A DNA stretch of 64,000 nucleotides from Aldehydirespirator sp963662645 (GTDB lineage Bacteria > Actinomycetota > Acidimicrobiia > Acidimicrobiales > Aldehydirespiratoraceae): positions 1,054,001 to 1,118,000 of the forward strand of contig OY759762.1 in NCBI GenBank assembly GCA_963662645.2, written 5' to 3'. Positions 17,136 through 25,835 of the stretch are shown here, in pieces. Made by a program: the position numbers and the translations under genes. Within the stretch, counting starts at the first letter, position 1. Every line of letters begins with the position of its first letter. The notes beneath the pieces were generated by a model. It was not told the DNA's origin and searched no databases. It saw only the letters and a program-made list of their open reading frames with translations.

Positions 17136-18014
17136 GTGGGCGAAGTCCACCTGCTCGTGAGCCCCCGCGGCGGTCGGGGTCGGGCCGACGCGGCTGCGCC
17201 GGTCGTCCGCCGGGTGATCGAGCAGGCCGGCCATACGCCGGTCGACATCAGCGGCGCCTCAGCCGAGGAGTCGGCCGACGCGGCCCGGGCCGCGGTAGCC
17301 GCGGGCGCGGAGCGGCTCATCGCCGTGGGCGGTGACGGAACGCTGAACCTCGCCGCCCAGGGGGTCGCCGGTACCGGCACGGCTCTGGGCGTAGTGCCCG
17401 CGGGCACGGGCAACGACTTCGCCCGGGCCTTCGGGCTGTTCGGCCTCAGCGTCGAGGAGGCCGCGGCCATCGCGCTTGGGCCGACCCGGCCGGTCGACGC
17501 CATCCGCACCGACCGGCAGCGGTGGGTAACACTCAGCGTGACCGGCGGTTTCAGCGTGGACGTCAACGTCCGGGCCGACCGGATGCGCTTCCCCAAGGGG
17601 CCGAGCCGCTACACGGTGGCGACCCTGCTGACCATGCCGGGGCTGCGGCACCGCGAGCTTGCCATCACCGTCGACGGGCAGCGCACCGAGTTGCGCAGCG
17701 CCCTGTTCGCCGTGAACAACACGCCGACGTTCGGGGGCGGCATGGCCATCTGTCCCGACGCGGATCCGTGCGACGGGATGATCGATACGTGCGCGGTGGG
17801 CCCGGCCAGCCGGACCACCATGCTGCGCCTGCTGCCCAAGGTGTTCGAGGGCGGCCACATCGGCCATCGCCACGTTCACATGATGCGGGGGCGCACCGTC
17901 ACCGTCGAGGGTGAGCCCATGGACCTGGTCGGCGACGGCGAGTATCTCGGCCCCGCGCCGATCACGCTGGAGGTCGTGCCCGGCGCCCTCCAGCTCGCAG
18001 CCGCCGATCCCTAA
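17136..18014 (+). CDS. Diacylglycerol kinase family lipid kinase
   Basis: 292 residues. The catalytic-domain signature AVGGDGTLNLAAQG and the following VVPAGTGNDFARAFGL are intact. The beta-rich C-terminal domain includes ALFAVNNTPTFGGGM and ends with VEGEPMDLVGDGEYLGP. These kinases phosphorylate diacylglycerol or related lipids at the membrane surface using ATP. GTG at 17136 is chosen because the fold begins with VHLLVSPRGGRG directly after it. An open frame to 17019 runs through the direct repeat and is unlikely to be coding. It converges with the CysQ-like gene across a tandem hairpin array. Confidence 0.9.
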   Translation: MGEVHLLVSPRGGRGRADAAAPVVRRVIEQAGHTPVDISGASAEESADAARAAVAAGAERLIAVGGDGTLNLAAQGVAGTGTALGVVPAGTGNDFARAFGLFGLSVEEAAAIALGPTRPVDAIRTDRQRWVTLSVTGGFSVDVNVRADRMRFPKGPSRYTVATLLTMPGLRHRELAITVDGQRTELRSALFAVNNTPTFGGGMAICPDADPCDGMIDTCAVGPASRTTMLRLLPKVFEGGHIGHRHVHMMRGRTVTVEGEPMDLVGDGEYLGPAPITLEVVPGALQLAAADP

Positions 18015-18021
18015 GCCCGAG

Positions 18022-18210
18022 GAACTGGCAGCACAACGCACGCATACCGTGCATAACCCTGCCAATTCGCGGCCGGGCCGCGCACCCTTCCAGAACTGGC
18101 AGCACAACGCACGCATACCGTGCAAAACGCTGCCAATTCGCGGCCGGGCCGCGCACCCTTCCAGAACTGGCAGCACAACGCACGCATACCGTGCAAAACG
18201 CTGCCAATTC
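18022..18210. repeat. 71-bp tandem array of hairpin repeat family 1 (three hairpins)
   Basis: Hairpins start at 18022, 18093 and 18164, exactly 71 bases apart. Each has arms GAACTGGCAGC and GCTGCCAATTC (the first copy CCTGCCAATTC) around an inner perfect stem GCACG-CATAC-CGTGC. A GC-rich second inverted repeat, CGCGGCC/GGCCGCG, sits between copies. The array fills the gap between convergent genes and would make a strong bidirectional terminator or a REP-type array. Confidence 0.85.
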
Positions 18211-18214
18211 GCGG

Positions 18215-18961
18215 CTAGACGACAGGAGCTAGGGCCTCGAGCAGTTCGTCGGCGAAATCGGGGCGGCAGATGACCAGCCCGGGAGTGTGCGGGCGCGGGT
18301 TGTTGAACCGCAGCGGCGAGCCATCAGCGCAGGAGGCGTGCAGACCGGCGGCCAGCGCCACCGCGGCCGGGGCGCAGGCGTCCCACTCATAGAGGCCGCC
18401 GGCGTGCACGTAGGCGTCCATCTCGCCGCGCACCACCGCCATCGCCTTGACCCCCGCGGAGCCCATGGTCACCACCTCGGCATCCAAGCTGTCGGCCAGC
18501 CGGCGGCCGTCGATGTAACCCCGTGACCGGGCTACCACGATCCGGCGGCGCCCGACCCGGCACATCGTCGGCCGGGCTGGCGGACGGGTCCCGAAGGTGG
18601 TGTCCCAGGCGGGCACCGCCACCGCGGCCGCGGACGGGACGCCGCCCTCGCACAGCGCTACATGCACGGACCACGCGCCGGACACCCCGAAGTCCATCGA
18701 GCCGTCGAGCGGGTCGATGATCCAGACCCGCTCGGCATCGAGCCGTCGCCGCCAGTCGTCTCGGCCCTCCTCCGACAGCACCGCGTCACCGGGCCGCAGG
18801 CGGGCCAGCTCGCGGGTAAGGAACTCGTGGGCCTGCCGGTCGCCGGCGTCCTCCAACCCCCAGCCCTTCGGTGCCGAGGGGTCGCTGAGCAGAGCGAGCA
18901 GCCGCTGGCCGCACTCGTGGGCCAGCCGCGCCGCCAGCGCGTGGTCGTCGAGTTCAGCCAT
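18215..18961 (-). CDS. cysQ: Inositol monophosphatase-family phosphatase (CysQ-like)
   Basis: 248 residues from the ATG at 18961; an in-frame ATG at 18982 would add seven. The metal-site motif VWIIDPLDGSMDFG (residues 79-92), the upstream acidic SEEGRDDW and the late LYEWDACAPAAVALAAG are those of the Mg-dependent, Li-sensitive phosphatases. Its composition suits the actinobacterial CysQ group (3'-phosphoadenosine-5'-phosphate or inositol phosphate as substrate). It lies alone, with a strong AT-rich inverted repeat just upstream (18985-19035) that may control it. The stop codon lies in the last partial unit of the hairpin array. Confidence 0.85.
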   Translation of the reverse strand: MAELDDHALAARLAHECGQRLLALLSDPSAPKGWGLEDAGDRQAHEFLTRELARLRPGDAVLSEEGRDDWRRRLDAERVWIIDPLDGSMDFGVSGAWSVHVALCEGGVPSAAAVAVPAWDTTFGTRPPARPTMCRVGRRRIVVARSRGYIDGRRLADSLDAEVVTMGSAGVKAMAVVRGEMDAYVHAGGLYEWDACAPAAVALAAGLHASCADGSPLRFNNPRPHTPGLVICRPDFADELLEALAPVV

Positions 18962-18984
18962 CACGCCTACGTCCGGCTCCAAAG

Positions 18985-19035
18985 CGAAATTGACTTAGTT
19001 GACTACAAATAATGGGAAAAACTAAGTCAATTTCG
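18985..19035. promoter_or_regulatory. 15-bp perfect inverted repeat with 21-base AT-rich spacer
   Basis: CGAAATTGACTTAGT at 18985-18999 is exactly complementary to ACTAAGTCAATTTCG at 19021-19035. It is AT-rich in a GC-rich region, lies 24 bases before the cysQ start and also just after the methyltransferase stop. It contains TTGACT in both arms, so it could be a promoter/operator for cysQ or a terminator for the upstream gene. No T-run follows. Confidence 0.7.
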
Positions 19036-19048
19036 TTGGCGGGCATGC

Positions 19049-19666
19049 TCACACACCCACTGGTCGGCGGTGCACGGTGACCGCGTAGCTGCCGCCGTCG
19101 TAGGGCTGGCGGTCCCAGGTGGTCCAGCGATGCTCCAACTCCAGGCCGGCATCGGCGGCGAACCGGTCGTAGTCGAAGAAAGTCAGGGGGGTCAGCCCCA
19201 GGCGGAAGCCGGTCACGAGCCGGCCGCCGGGGCTCAGGTGCCGGGCCATGTTGGCCACGATGGCCGCTTCGGTGCCTACCTCCACGAACACCATCACGTT
19301 GCCCGCCATCACAATCACGTCGAACTCCCGCATCGCCGCCGTCGCCGCTCCCGCCGCGGAGTCCGGCCTGGCGATCTCCACGTCCACCAGGTCGCCCAAG
19401 ACCCACCGCACGTGCGGGGCCTTGCCGCGGGCCTCCTCCAGCATTCGCTCGTCCAGGTCCACCCCCACCACGTCGATGCCGCGGCGATCGAGCTCGACGG
19501 CGACCCGGCCCGTGCCGCAGCCGGCGTCGAGCACGGAGCCCGGCTCGAACCAGCTCACCAGGTCGGCCTCGCCGTGGACCCACTCGCCCCGGGCCGCCAT
19601 GCGCCGCCAGCGATCGTCGTAGACGTCGCCCATGGCGGCCCCGCCGATCTCCCACCAACGGCTCAT
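19049..19666 (-). CDS. Class I SAM-dependent methyltransferase
   Basis: 205 residues. SAM-binding motif I VLDAGCGTGRVAVEL lies near residue 45, followed by the acidic VVGVDLDERMLEEA and motif III-like LSPGGRLVTGFRLG. The fold matches small bacterial methyltransferases with no attached domain. Substrate unknown. ATG at 19666 is used; the product begins MSRWWEIGGAAMGD. It is divergent from the LLM gene at 19814 across 147 bases that must hold both promoters, though I cannot point to clear boxes. Confidence 0.85.
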   Translation of the reverse strand: MSRWWEIGGAAMGDVYDDRWRRMAARGEWVHGEADLVSWFEPGSVLDAGCGTGRVAVELDRRGIDVVGVDLDERMLEEARGKAPHVRWVLGDLVDVEIARPDSAAGAATAAMREFDVIVMAGNVMVFVEVGTEAAIVANMARHLSPGGRLVTGFRLGLTPLTFFDYDRFAADAGLELEHRWTTWDRQPYDGGSYAVTVHRRPVGV

Positions 19667-19813
19667 CTGGCCGACCCTAACCGGGCCTTGCCCGACCCGG
19701 CCCCTCCCCCAGCAACGCCCGGAGGCCGACTCACCTGTCCGCGCGGCCCGTGATGTCCCGTTAGCCTCGGACCCGACAGCCGCAACTGCCTGCCATCCAC
19801 CCAGGGAGGGTTC

Positions 19814-21028
19814 ATGGAGTTCGGGATATTCCAGAACGGCTACATACCCGGCCCCTCCGCGCACATCAGTGAGCACGAGCACCTCATGCTGATGCGCGAG
19901 GCTTCGTACCCGATCCTCGCCGACAAGCACAACTGGAAGTTCGCCTGGTTCGGGGAGCACCACTGCCTCACCGAGTACAGCCACCTGTCCTCCCCCGAGG
20001 TGATGATCGGCTGGATCGCGGCCCAGACCGACTACATCCACCTCGGGACCGCCATCACCAGCCTCCCCACCACCAAGGAACACCCGGTTCGCATCGCGGA
20101 GCGAGCCGCCATGCTCGACCATTTCTGCGAGGGCCGCTTCGAGTTCGGGACGGGGCGCGGCGCCGGCAGCCACGAAGTCGCCACGTTCAACGGCACCCTC
20201 ACCTCCGAGACCAAGGCCATGTGGAACGAGGTGATCGCCGAGATCCCCCGCATGTGGGCCCAGCGGGACTACTCCTACGAGGGCGAGCACTTCCACGTGC
20301 CCCTCAACCACAACATCCTCCCCAAGCCCTACAACGGCACCCACCCCCCGCTGTGGGTGGCCTGCGGCAACCTGGCCACCTTCGCCACCGCCGGACAGAT
20401 GGGCATCGGGGCGATCGCCTTCAATTTCGAGCCCGCCCCCGCCCTCAAGGGCCGCATCGACAGCTACAAAGAGGCCGTCGCGGCGTGCTCCGAGCCCCAC
20501 GGCTCCTACATGAACGACAACGTGATGATGACCAACGCCGTCATCTGCCTGGAGGACCGCGACCGGGCCCGGGAGATCGCCCTGATGCACGGCCGTGGCT
20601 ACCTGTACTCGATGGTGTGCCTCTATCACGACACCATCCCCAAGCGGGAGGGGGCCCCGACCTGGCCCGAGCCGCCCCTGGGCCTGCCCGACGAGGCCAC
20701 CCTCGACTTCGCCATCGACGCCGGCTACATGCTGTGCGGCACGCCCGAGGAGGTCTGCGAGCAGTTGGAGAAGTCCTACGTGGCCGTGGGTACCGACCAG
20801 CTGGTGTTCGGTCTGCCCAACGAGGGCTTCGAGTACGAGGAGATCCTCGAGATGATCGAGATCTTCGGCGACCAGGTGATCCCGGAGTTCGACCCCGACC
20901 GGGTGCACTCCACCGAGAAGTACCGAGCCAACGCGGTGCGCAAGTACCCGGAGTGGAACGCGCCGCCACCCGACATCAAGGCCACGCCACCCCCCAGCGC
21001 GTCAATGCCGATCCCCTACCGGCACTGA
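19814..21028 (+). CDS. LLM class flavin-dependent oxidoreductase
   Basis: 404 residues of the luciferase-like TIM-barrel superfamily, which uses FMN or F420. Visible are EFGIFQNGYIPG at the N-terminus, FAWFGEHHCLTEYSHLSSP (the typical EHH segment), LGTAITSLPTTKEHPVRIAE, GRFEFGTGRGAGSHE and the C-terminal LCGTPEEVCEQLEKSYVAVG. It is longer than most LLM proteins, with a Pro-rich tail (PPPDIKATPPPSASMPIPY). AGGGAGG lies about nine bases before the ATG. Substrate unknown; FMN-dependent monooxygenation is as likely as F420 chemistry. It converges with another LLM gene. Confidence 0.88.
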   Translation: MEFGIFQNGYIPGPSAHISEHEHLMLMREASYPILADKHNWKFAWFGEHHCLTEYSHLSSPEVMIGWIAAQTDYIHLGTAITSLPTTKEHPVRIAERAAMLDHFCEGRFEFGTGRGAGSHEVATFNGTLTSETKAMWNEVIAEIPRMWAQRDYSYEGEHFHVPLNHNILPKPYNGTHPPLWVACGNLATFATAGQMGIGAIAFNFEPAPALKGRIDSYKEAVAACSEPHGSYMNDNVMMTNAVICLEDRDRAREIALMHGRGYLYSMVCLYHDTIPKREGAPTWPEPPLGLPDEATLDFAIDAGYMLCGTPEEVCEQLEKSYVAVGTDQLVFGLPNEGFEYEEILEMIEIFGDQVIPEFDPDRVHSTEKYRANAVRKYPEWNAPPPDIKATPPPSASMPIPYRH

Positions 21029-21099
21029 CAGACTCCGCTCGCGCGGTTCCGTCGCGTTTCCTATCGACACGGCAAAGGCGAGATATCGCGCCTCGGGGA

Positions 21100-22122
21100 T
21101 CAGGCATTGACTAGTTCCGCGGCCTGGCGGCACTCCTGCTCGGAGCGGGCGGCGACGTTGAGCATGGTTACCGGGGACTCTTTCCAGGCTTGGAGGCGGT
21201 CGCGGATGCGCTCGGGCGGGCCGACGAGGGAGATCTCGTCGGCGAACTCTTGTGGCACGGCGGCGATGGCCTCGTCCCGGCGTCCTTCGAGGAACAGTCG
21301 CTGGACCTCGAAGGCGGCCTCCTCGTATCCCATCCGGGCCATGAGCTTGGTGTGGTAGTTCTGGCCCTCGGCCCCCATGCCGCCGATGTAGAAGCCCAGG
21401 CTGGCCCTCACCGGCCAGAGGGCATCCGCGATGCCGTCGTCATCGCACACCCTCAACGTCGTGTGAACCGCGATCTCGAAGCCCTCCGGGGCTCCTGCCA
21501 GCTGCGACGCGTAGACCTCGGGGCGCGTCGGGGAGTAGTACAGGGGGAGCCAGCCGTCGGCGATCTCGACGGTCTGGGCCACGTTGCGCGGTCCCTCCGC
21601 GCCGATCCAGATCGGGATGGACCGCAGCGGATGGGTCATGATCTTCAGCGGCTTGCCCAGACCCTCCGCGCCCGGTCCGGTGTAGGGATGCTGGAAATGC
21701 TCGCCATCGAAAGCAAGGGGCCCCTGGCGCTCGAATACCCGCCGCAGGATCGCCACGTACTCGCGGGTGCGGGCCAGGGGCCGCTGCGAGGGCCGGCCGT
21801 ACCAGCCCTCCACCACTTGGGGACCGGAGACGCCCAGCCCGAGGATCGCCCGCCCGCCGGAGATGTGGTCGAGGGTGACGGCGTGCATGGCAGTGGCGGT
21901 GGGGGTCCGGGCCGCGAGCTGCACGACTCCGGTGCCCAGCCGAATTCGCTCAGTGGCTGCGGCGATGAGCACGAGGGGCGAGAAGGCGTCGGACCCCCAG
22001 GACTCGCCGGTCCACGCGGCATCGAATCCGGCCTTCTCGGCCGCGACGGCCAACTCCACCAGACCCTCGGGCATGGCGCGGCCCCAGTAGCCCAGCGTCA
22101 GCCCCAGTTGCACGCCGGGCAC
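21100..22122 (-). CDS. LLM class F420-dependent oxidoreductase
   Basis: 340 residues. The sequence follows the mycobacterial/acidimicrobial F420-dependent LLM pattern: LGLTLGYWGRAMPEGLVELA, FDAAWTGESWGSDAFSPL, RIRLGTGVVQLAARTPTA, LDHISGGRAILGLGVSGPQV and IPIWIGAEGPRNV. It probably transfers hydride between reduced F420 and an unknown organic substrate. GTG at 22122 is the start; a second GTG nine bases in is possible. It is divergent from the VanY-type peptidase, with a family 2 repeat in the shared upstream region. Confidence 0.88.
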   Translation of the reverse strand: MPGVQLGLTLGYWGRAMPEGLVELAVAAEKAGFDAAWTGESWGSDAFSPLVLIAAATERIRLGTGVVQLAARTPTATAMHAVTLDHISGGRAILGLGVSGPQVVEGWYGRPSQRPLARTREYVAILRRVFERQGPLAFDGEHFQHPYTGPGAEGLGKPLKIMTHPLRSIPIWIGAEGPRNVAQTVEIADGWLPLYYSPTRPEVYASQLAGAPEGFEIAVHTTLRVCDDDGIADALWPVRASLGFYIGGMGAEGQNYHTKLMARMGYEEAAFEVQRLFLEGRRDEAIAAVPQEFADEISLVGPPERIRDRLQAWKESPVTMLNVAARSEQECRQAAELVNA

Positions 22123-22149
22123 GCTAACGGCTCCCAGAGGCCGAGCTTG

Positions 22150-22196
22150 CGAGGCCGTGGCCCGAGCGGCCCGTGAGCGGAGCGAACAAGAGCGGG
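22150..22196. repeat. Dispersed intergenic repeat, family 2
   Basis: GAGGCCGTGG followed by CGAGCGGCCCGTGAGCG and AGCGAACAAGAGCGGG, nearly identical to 7016-7064. It lies in the divergent promoter region between the LLM gene and the peptidase gene. Confidence 0.75.
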
Positions 22197-22283
22197 CATC
22201 CCGAGGCCGAGCCGATGGGGCGCTGCGGGCTGGCCTGCGCTGGTAGCTTGGGCTTCGGTTCTTGGCGGGCGGGCGACAACCCC

Positions 22284-23618
22284 ATGACCACCAGATCCCC
22301 CTGCCGCTGCTCTCCCTCGGCCCGCCGTCGACGCTGGCTGGCCGTCGTCGTGCTGCTGTTCGCCGCAGCCGCAGCCGGGCCGGCTGCCGCTCAGAGCGAT
22401 GAGGAGATCATCGAGGAGAGCCAGCGGGTCGTCAGAGACACCGAGGCACAGCGCGAGGAACTGGACAAGGCGGCGGAGGCCGCGGCGGGGAGCCTCGACG
22501 CGGCTACGGCCGAGGCCGAGGTCCTGATCGACGCCCTGAACAAGGCTCAGGCCGCAGTGGACGCTCAGCAATCGGCCCTCGACGAGGCCGAGCGGGCGGT
22601 GATTGACGCCGAGGCCATTGTGCAGGAGGCCGAAGCCAGGATCGCCGAACTAGAGGCCGAGTTGCTCGCCACCCAGGAGGGCCTTCGCGAGGCCGTGATC
22701 GAGTCTTACGTCTCGTTCCAGGCACCGACGGGAACGTTCAGCGTGCTCGGCTCCGACCCGTGGCAGAACGCCCGCGAGGAGGCCCTCGCCGGATTCGCCG
22801 CCGGCAGCCGGATCGACGACATCGACGACTTGCGCCGGCTGGGCGAGGAACTGGAGCGCTGGCGGCTTCAAGCCCTCGCCGCGGCCGAGACGGCTGAGGC
22901 CCACCGGCGGCAGGCGGCCCTGATCCTCGGCGACCTGCGAACGGCGGTCGATCGGGAAGCCGAACTGTCGGTGGCGGCCGAGGAGCGGGTCGAGAGGCGG
23001 CTGTACGAAGTCCAGACGATCAGGCAGCTGGATGCGACGCTGGCCGCGGAGATCGAGGCAGCCGAGCGCGAGATCGCCGCGGCCCTGGAACGCCAGCGGG
23101 CCGAGGAGGAGGCCCGCCGCCGGGCGGAGGAGGCGAGGCGCAGAGCCGAGGAGGCCCGCCTGAGAGCCCAGCAGGAAGAGGCCGAGGCCCGGGCCCTGGC
23201 CGAGTCGGTGGATCCATCCGATACGGACCTGCCGCTCGTGTGGGTGCGCGGCTTCGAGGTGCACACGCAGATCGCGGACGCGGTCGAGGGCCTGGTGGCG
23301 GCCATGGAGTCAGAGGGCTTCGACCTGGGGGGTTGGGGATACCGGACCGCCCAAGAGCAGATCAACCTGCGAAGGTCCCACTGCGGCACATCGGAGTGGG
23401 ACATATGGAGCAAGCCCTCAAGCACCTGCCGGCCCCCGACGGCTCGCCCGGGCCGGAGCAACCACGAGAGAGGCCTGGCCATCGACCTGACCAACAACGG
23501 CCGGCTCATCACCAGCCGCAACAGCTCCGTGTTCCAGGCGCTCCAGCGCCTGGCCCCGAGCTTCGGGCTCAAGAACCTCCCCAGCGAGCCCTGGCACTGG
23601 TCGGTGGACGGCCGCTGA
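22284..23618 (+). CDS. Secreted coiled-coil M15 (VanY-like) D-alanyl-D-alanine carboxypeptidase
   Basis: 444 residues. A basic N-terminus (SARRRRW) and hydrophobic core LAVVVLLFAAAAAGPAAA, ending before QSDE, form a signal peptide. Residues about 40-325 are long charged coiled coil with heptad-like Glu/Ala/Arg runs, similar to EnvC/RipC-type regulatory domains. The C-terminal M15B domain has zinc-site motifs SNHERGLAIDLT (His394, Asp401) and EPWHWS (His439). It would trim peptidoglycan peptides outside the membrane. The coiled coil suggests control by a partner such as FtsEX, but no ftsEX is beside it. ATG at 22284 places the signal peptide correctly. Confidence 0.88.
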   Translation: MTTRSPCRCSPSARRRRWLAVVVLLFAAAAAGPAAAQSDEEIIEESQRVVRDTEAQREELDKAAEAAAGSLDAATAEAEVLIDALNKAQAAVDAQQSALDEAERAVIDAEAIVQEAEARIAELEAELLATQEGLREAVIESYVSFQAPTGTFSVLGSDPWQNAREEALAGFAAGSRIDDIDDLRRLGEELERWRLQALAAAETAEAHRRQAALILGDLRTAVDREAELSVAAEERVERRLYEVQTIRQLDATLAAEIEAAEREIAAALERQRAEEEARRRAEEARRRAEEARLRAQQEEAEARALAESVDPSDTDLPLVWVRGFEVHTQIADAVEGLVAAMESEGFDLGGWGYRTAQEQINLRRSHCGTSEWDIWSKPSSTCRPPTARPGRSNHERGLAIDLTNNGRLITSRNSSVFQALQRLAPSFGLKNLPSEPWHWSVDGR

Positions 23619-23651
23619 CCTCCGCTGGCCGCTTACGGGCTGTCCCTCACC

Positions 23652-23704
23652 GATATTCCGGACGTCAGGGTTGATAGTCGCCTCAATTACCCGAATTTCG
23701 CCGC
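23652..23704. repeat. Dispersed hairpin repeat, family 3
   Basis: GATATTCCGG, then GATAGTCGCC and CCGAATTTCG. The reverse complement of 57211-57260 aligns with it. It lies between the convergent peptidase and enoyl-CoA hydratase genes, as expected of a terminator. Confidence 0.65.
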
Positions 23705-23726
23705 CAGGCAGCAGGTTCCCGGTGAG

Positions 23727-24506
23727 TTACTCGGTGTGGGTCCAGACGGCGTGGCGCTTCTCGATGAATGCCTTGGGCCACTCGGCACCGTCGCCGCGGG
23801 CTGCTCTGGACGCCATCACATCGATGGCCAGCTTGTAGGCCTCGGCGACGGGCATGTCCATCTGGGCGTAGAGGGTCTGCTTGCCGATGCCCTTGGCGTA
23901 GCGGCTCCCGCGGGTAGCCCGTCCCAGCAGGTCCATGGTGGCCTCGTCCAGCTGCTCGGCAGGCACGACCCGGTTGACGAGACCCCAGTCCAGTGCGGTG
24001 GCTGCGTCGATGGTGTCGCCGGTGAGGGCCAGCTCCACGGCCCGCTTGCGGCCCAGGGGGCGGGCCACCGCCACCATCGGGGTGTGGCAGAACAGGCCGC
24101 CCTTGCCGCCGGGCGTCGCGAACCCCGCCTCGGTGCTGGCCACGATCAGGTCCGCGCTGGAGGCCAGCTGGGCCCCCGCCGCGGTGGCCAGGGCGTGCAC
24201 CTTGGCCACCACCACCTGGGGGATCTCGGCCATGGCCATCATGGCCGACGTGCACAGGGTGAACAGCTCGTGAAGCTCGGGCTCGCTCATGGCCGCCATC
24301 TCGGCCAGATCGTGTCCGGAGGAGAAAACCGGGCCGTTGGCGGCCAGAATCACGCCGGCCACCTCGGCGTCGGCGCCGGTGACGCGCAGGGCATCCTCGA
24401 GCTCGCCGAGCATCTCGGATGACAGGCAGTTGCGCCGCTCGGGCCGGTTCAGCGTGATCGTCACGTAGCGATCGTCTCGCTCGTACAGCAGGTTGCGATA
24501 GTCCAT
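23727..24506 (-). CDS. Enoyl-CoA hydratase/isomerase family protein (ECHDC3-like)
   Basis: 259 residues of the crotonase fold. The oxyanion-hole segments are FSSGHDLAEM (around residues 60-69) and AGAQLASSADLIVAS (about 110-124), followed by FATPGGKGGLFCHTP. The ATAAGAQLASSADL pattern is that of the ECHDC3 group. The usual second catalytic Glu position is not obvious, so hydratase activity is uncertain; isomerase or hydrolase activity on acyl-CoA is possible. ATG at 24506. An LLM gene on the same strand lies upstream, separated by a family 1 hairpin. Confidence 0.87.
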   Translation of the reverse strand: MDYRNLLYERDDRYVTITLNRPERRNCLSSEMLGELEDALRVTGADAEVAGVILAANGPVFSSGHDLAEMAAMSEPELHELFTLCTSAMMAMAEIPQVVVAKVHALATAAGAQLASSADLIVASTEAGFATPGGKGGLFCHTPMVAVARPLGRKRAVELALTGDTIDAATALDWGLVNRVVPAEQLDEATMDLLGRATRGSRYAKGIGKQTLYAQMDMPVAEAYKLAIDVMASRAARGDGAEWPKAFIEKRHAVWTHTE

Positions 24507-24558
24507 AGGTGCCTCAGTCTATGTCGCGGCCAGCCAGAGGGCCTGAGTGGCCGTCGGG

Positions 24559-24606
24559 GAACTGGCAGCGGTAAGCGCCCAAATCGGCGCCCTTCGCTGC
24601 CAATTC
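24559..24606. repeat. Dispersed hairpin repeat, family 1
   Basis: Arms GAACTGGCAGC and GCTGCCAATTC enclose an inner GCGCCC/GGCGCC-type stem. It lies between two genes on the same strand and ends four bases from the LLM stop codon. Confidence 0.75.
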
Positions 24607-24609
24607 CAG

Positions 24610-25593
24610 TCAGTCTGCCAGAGCGGGCAGAACTTGTTCGGCCGTCAGCTGGACGCTCGACCAGGCCTCGTCGATGGGCATGCCGCCCACCAGGGGGTGC
24701 AGGGCCAGCGTGCCGGTGCTGCGGGCCAGATCGACGGCCTCGGAAGGCGTGAGCACCTGGTAGATGCCCTCGGCCCGCAGCTCTTCAACAGTGGTGGCCT
24801 TGGAGCAGACCGCCGAGGTCTGCCCGGGAGGCTGCCAGCGCTTGTAGGTCATGGCCTCCAGCATGAAGCACTCGCCGTGCTCGGCCCAGATCCGGTCGGG
24901 GTCATCGGCCACGTTCAGCATCACCACGTTGTCGGGGGCGATGCAGAAGCCTTGGGTGCCGTGGCGCTCGCACTCGGCGTAGTAGAGGGCCTCGATCTCA
25001 CCGAACTGGCCGGGGAGCTGCATGGGCAGGCCGAGTCGGGCGGCGCGCCGGGCCGCCGCTGGCGACGAGCCGCCCACCAGCAGCATCGGGTGGGGCCGCG
25101 TGAAGGGCATGGGCAGCACCTGCACGGTCTCGCCGTTGTGCTCGAAGGGTTCGCCCTTCCAGGCGGTGAGCATCACCTCCAGCGCTTCGTCGAGGACCTT
25201 GCCCCGGCGCTTCCATTCCTTGCCCATGGCCGCGTACTCCACCGGCCGGTATCCGAGGCCGGTGACGATCACGAGCCGGCCCTTGCTGACCAGGTCGATG
25301 ACCGCGATGTCCTCGGCGGCCCGGATCGGGTCGTGCAACGGCAGCAGCAGAGCGGAGATCGTGACCATGAGGTTGTCGGTGCTCGACAGGATCATGGCCG
25401 CGTTGAGCAGCGGGGTGGGGCACCACGCCATGGGGCTGCTGTGGTGCTCCTCGAGCGACACCGCGTTGAAGCCGTGGCCGTCGGCGTAGCGGGCGATCTC
25501 CAGCCCGGCCCGGTAGCGGTCGCTCATCGCCTGAGCGTCGGACGGGTCGGGCGACACGAAGTTGAAGCGAATCAGCGAGAAGGCCATGCCCAT
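24610..25593 (-). CDS. LLM class flavin-dependent oxidoreductase
   Basis: 327 residues. Typical LLM landmarks are FNAVSLEEHHSSPMAWCPTP, VTISALLLPLHDPIRAAEDI, IDLVSKGRLVIVTGLGYRP and PMLLVGGSSPAAARRAARLG. It fits the FMN/F420-dependent group; substrate unknown. ATG at 25593, with a second Met two codons later. The C-terminal LTPSEAVDLARSTGTLALHPLVGGM is also seen in acidimicrobial LLM enzymes. A family 1 hairpin lies just after the stop. Confidence 0.87.
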   Translation of the reverse strand: MGMAFSLIRFNFVSPDPSDAQAMSDRYRAGLEIARYADGHGFNAVSLEEHHSSPMAWCPTPLLNAAMILSSTDNLMVTISALLLPLHDPIRAAEDIAVIDLVSKGRLVIVTGLGYRPVEYAAMGKEWKRRGKVLDEALEVMLTAWKGEPFEHNGETVQVLPMPFTRPHPMLLVGGSSPAAARRAARLGLPMQLPGQFGEIEALYYAECERHGTQGFCIAPDNVVMLNVADDPDRIWAEHGECFMLEAMTYKRWQPPGQTSAVCSKATTVEELRAEGIYQVLTPSEAVDLARSTGTLALHPLVGGMPIDEAWSSVQLTAEQVLPALAD

Positions 25594-25835
25594 AGTCTGC
25601 CCGCTGAACTGCAGAGTTGCGGTTGGTCAAGGGGAGGCCCACGATCACTAGCATCCCTGAGGGCGCCGGTTCACCCGCGCGTGCTACGGCACCGAGGGTC
25701 CCCGCCCGGTTCCTCGACTGGGCTGCCGCGGGCTGCTTGTCCGATCGCTAGCAAGTGCCTCCGGCAACCAGTCGGGACTTCGCTGCCTCCATTCCTGCGT
25801 CGTTGAAGACACCAGGCGCATGCAGGCGGATCAGG
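25594..25835. other. Intergenic stretch at the edge of a compositionally distinct island
   Basis: 242 bases with no convincing gene. GC content visibly drops from about 25750 onward, into the membrane-protein gene. It must hold the promoter of the leftward LLM gene. I see no repeat or att-like sequence here. Confidence 0.5.

Noticed and set aside
18022..18210. CRISPR array
   Set aside because: The whole 71-base unit repeats, there are no unique spacers and no cas genes; it is a tandem hairpin array.
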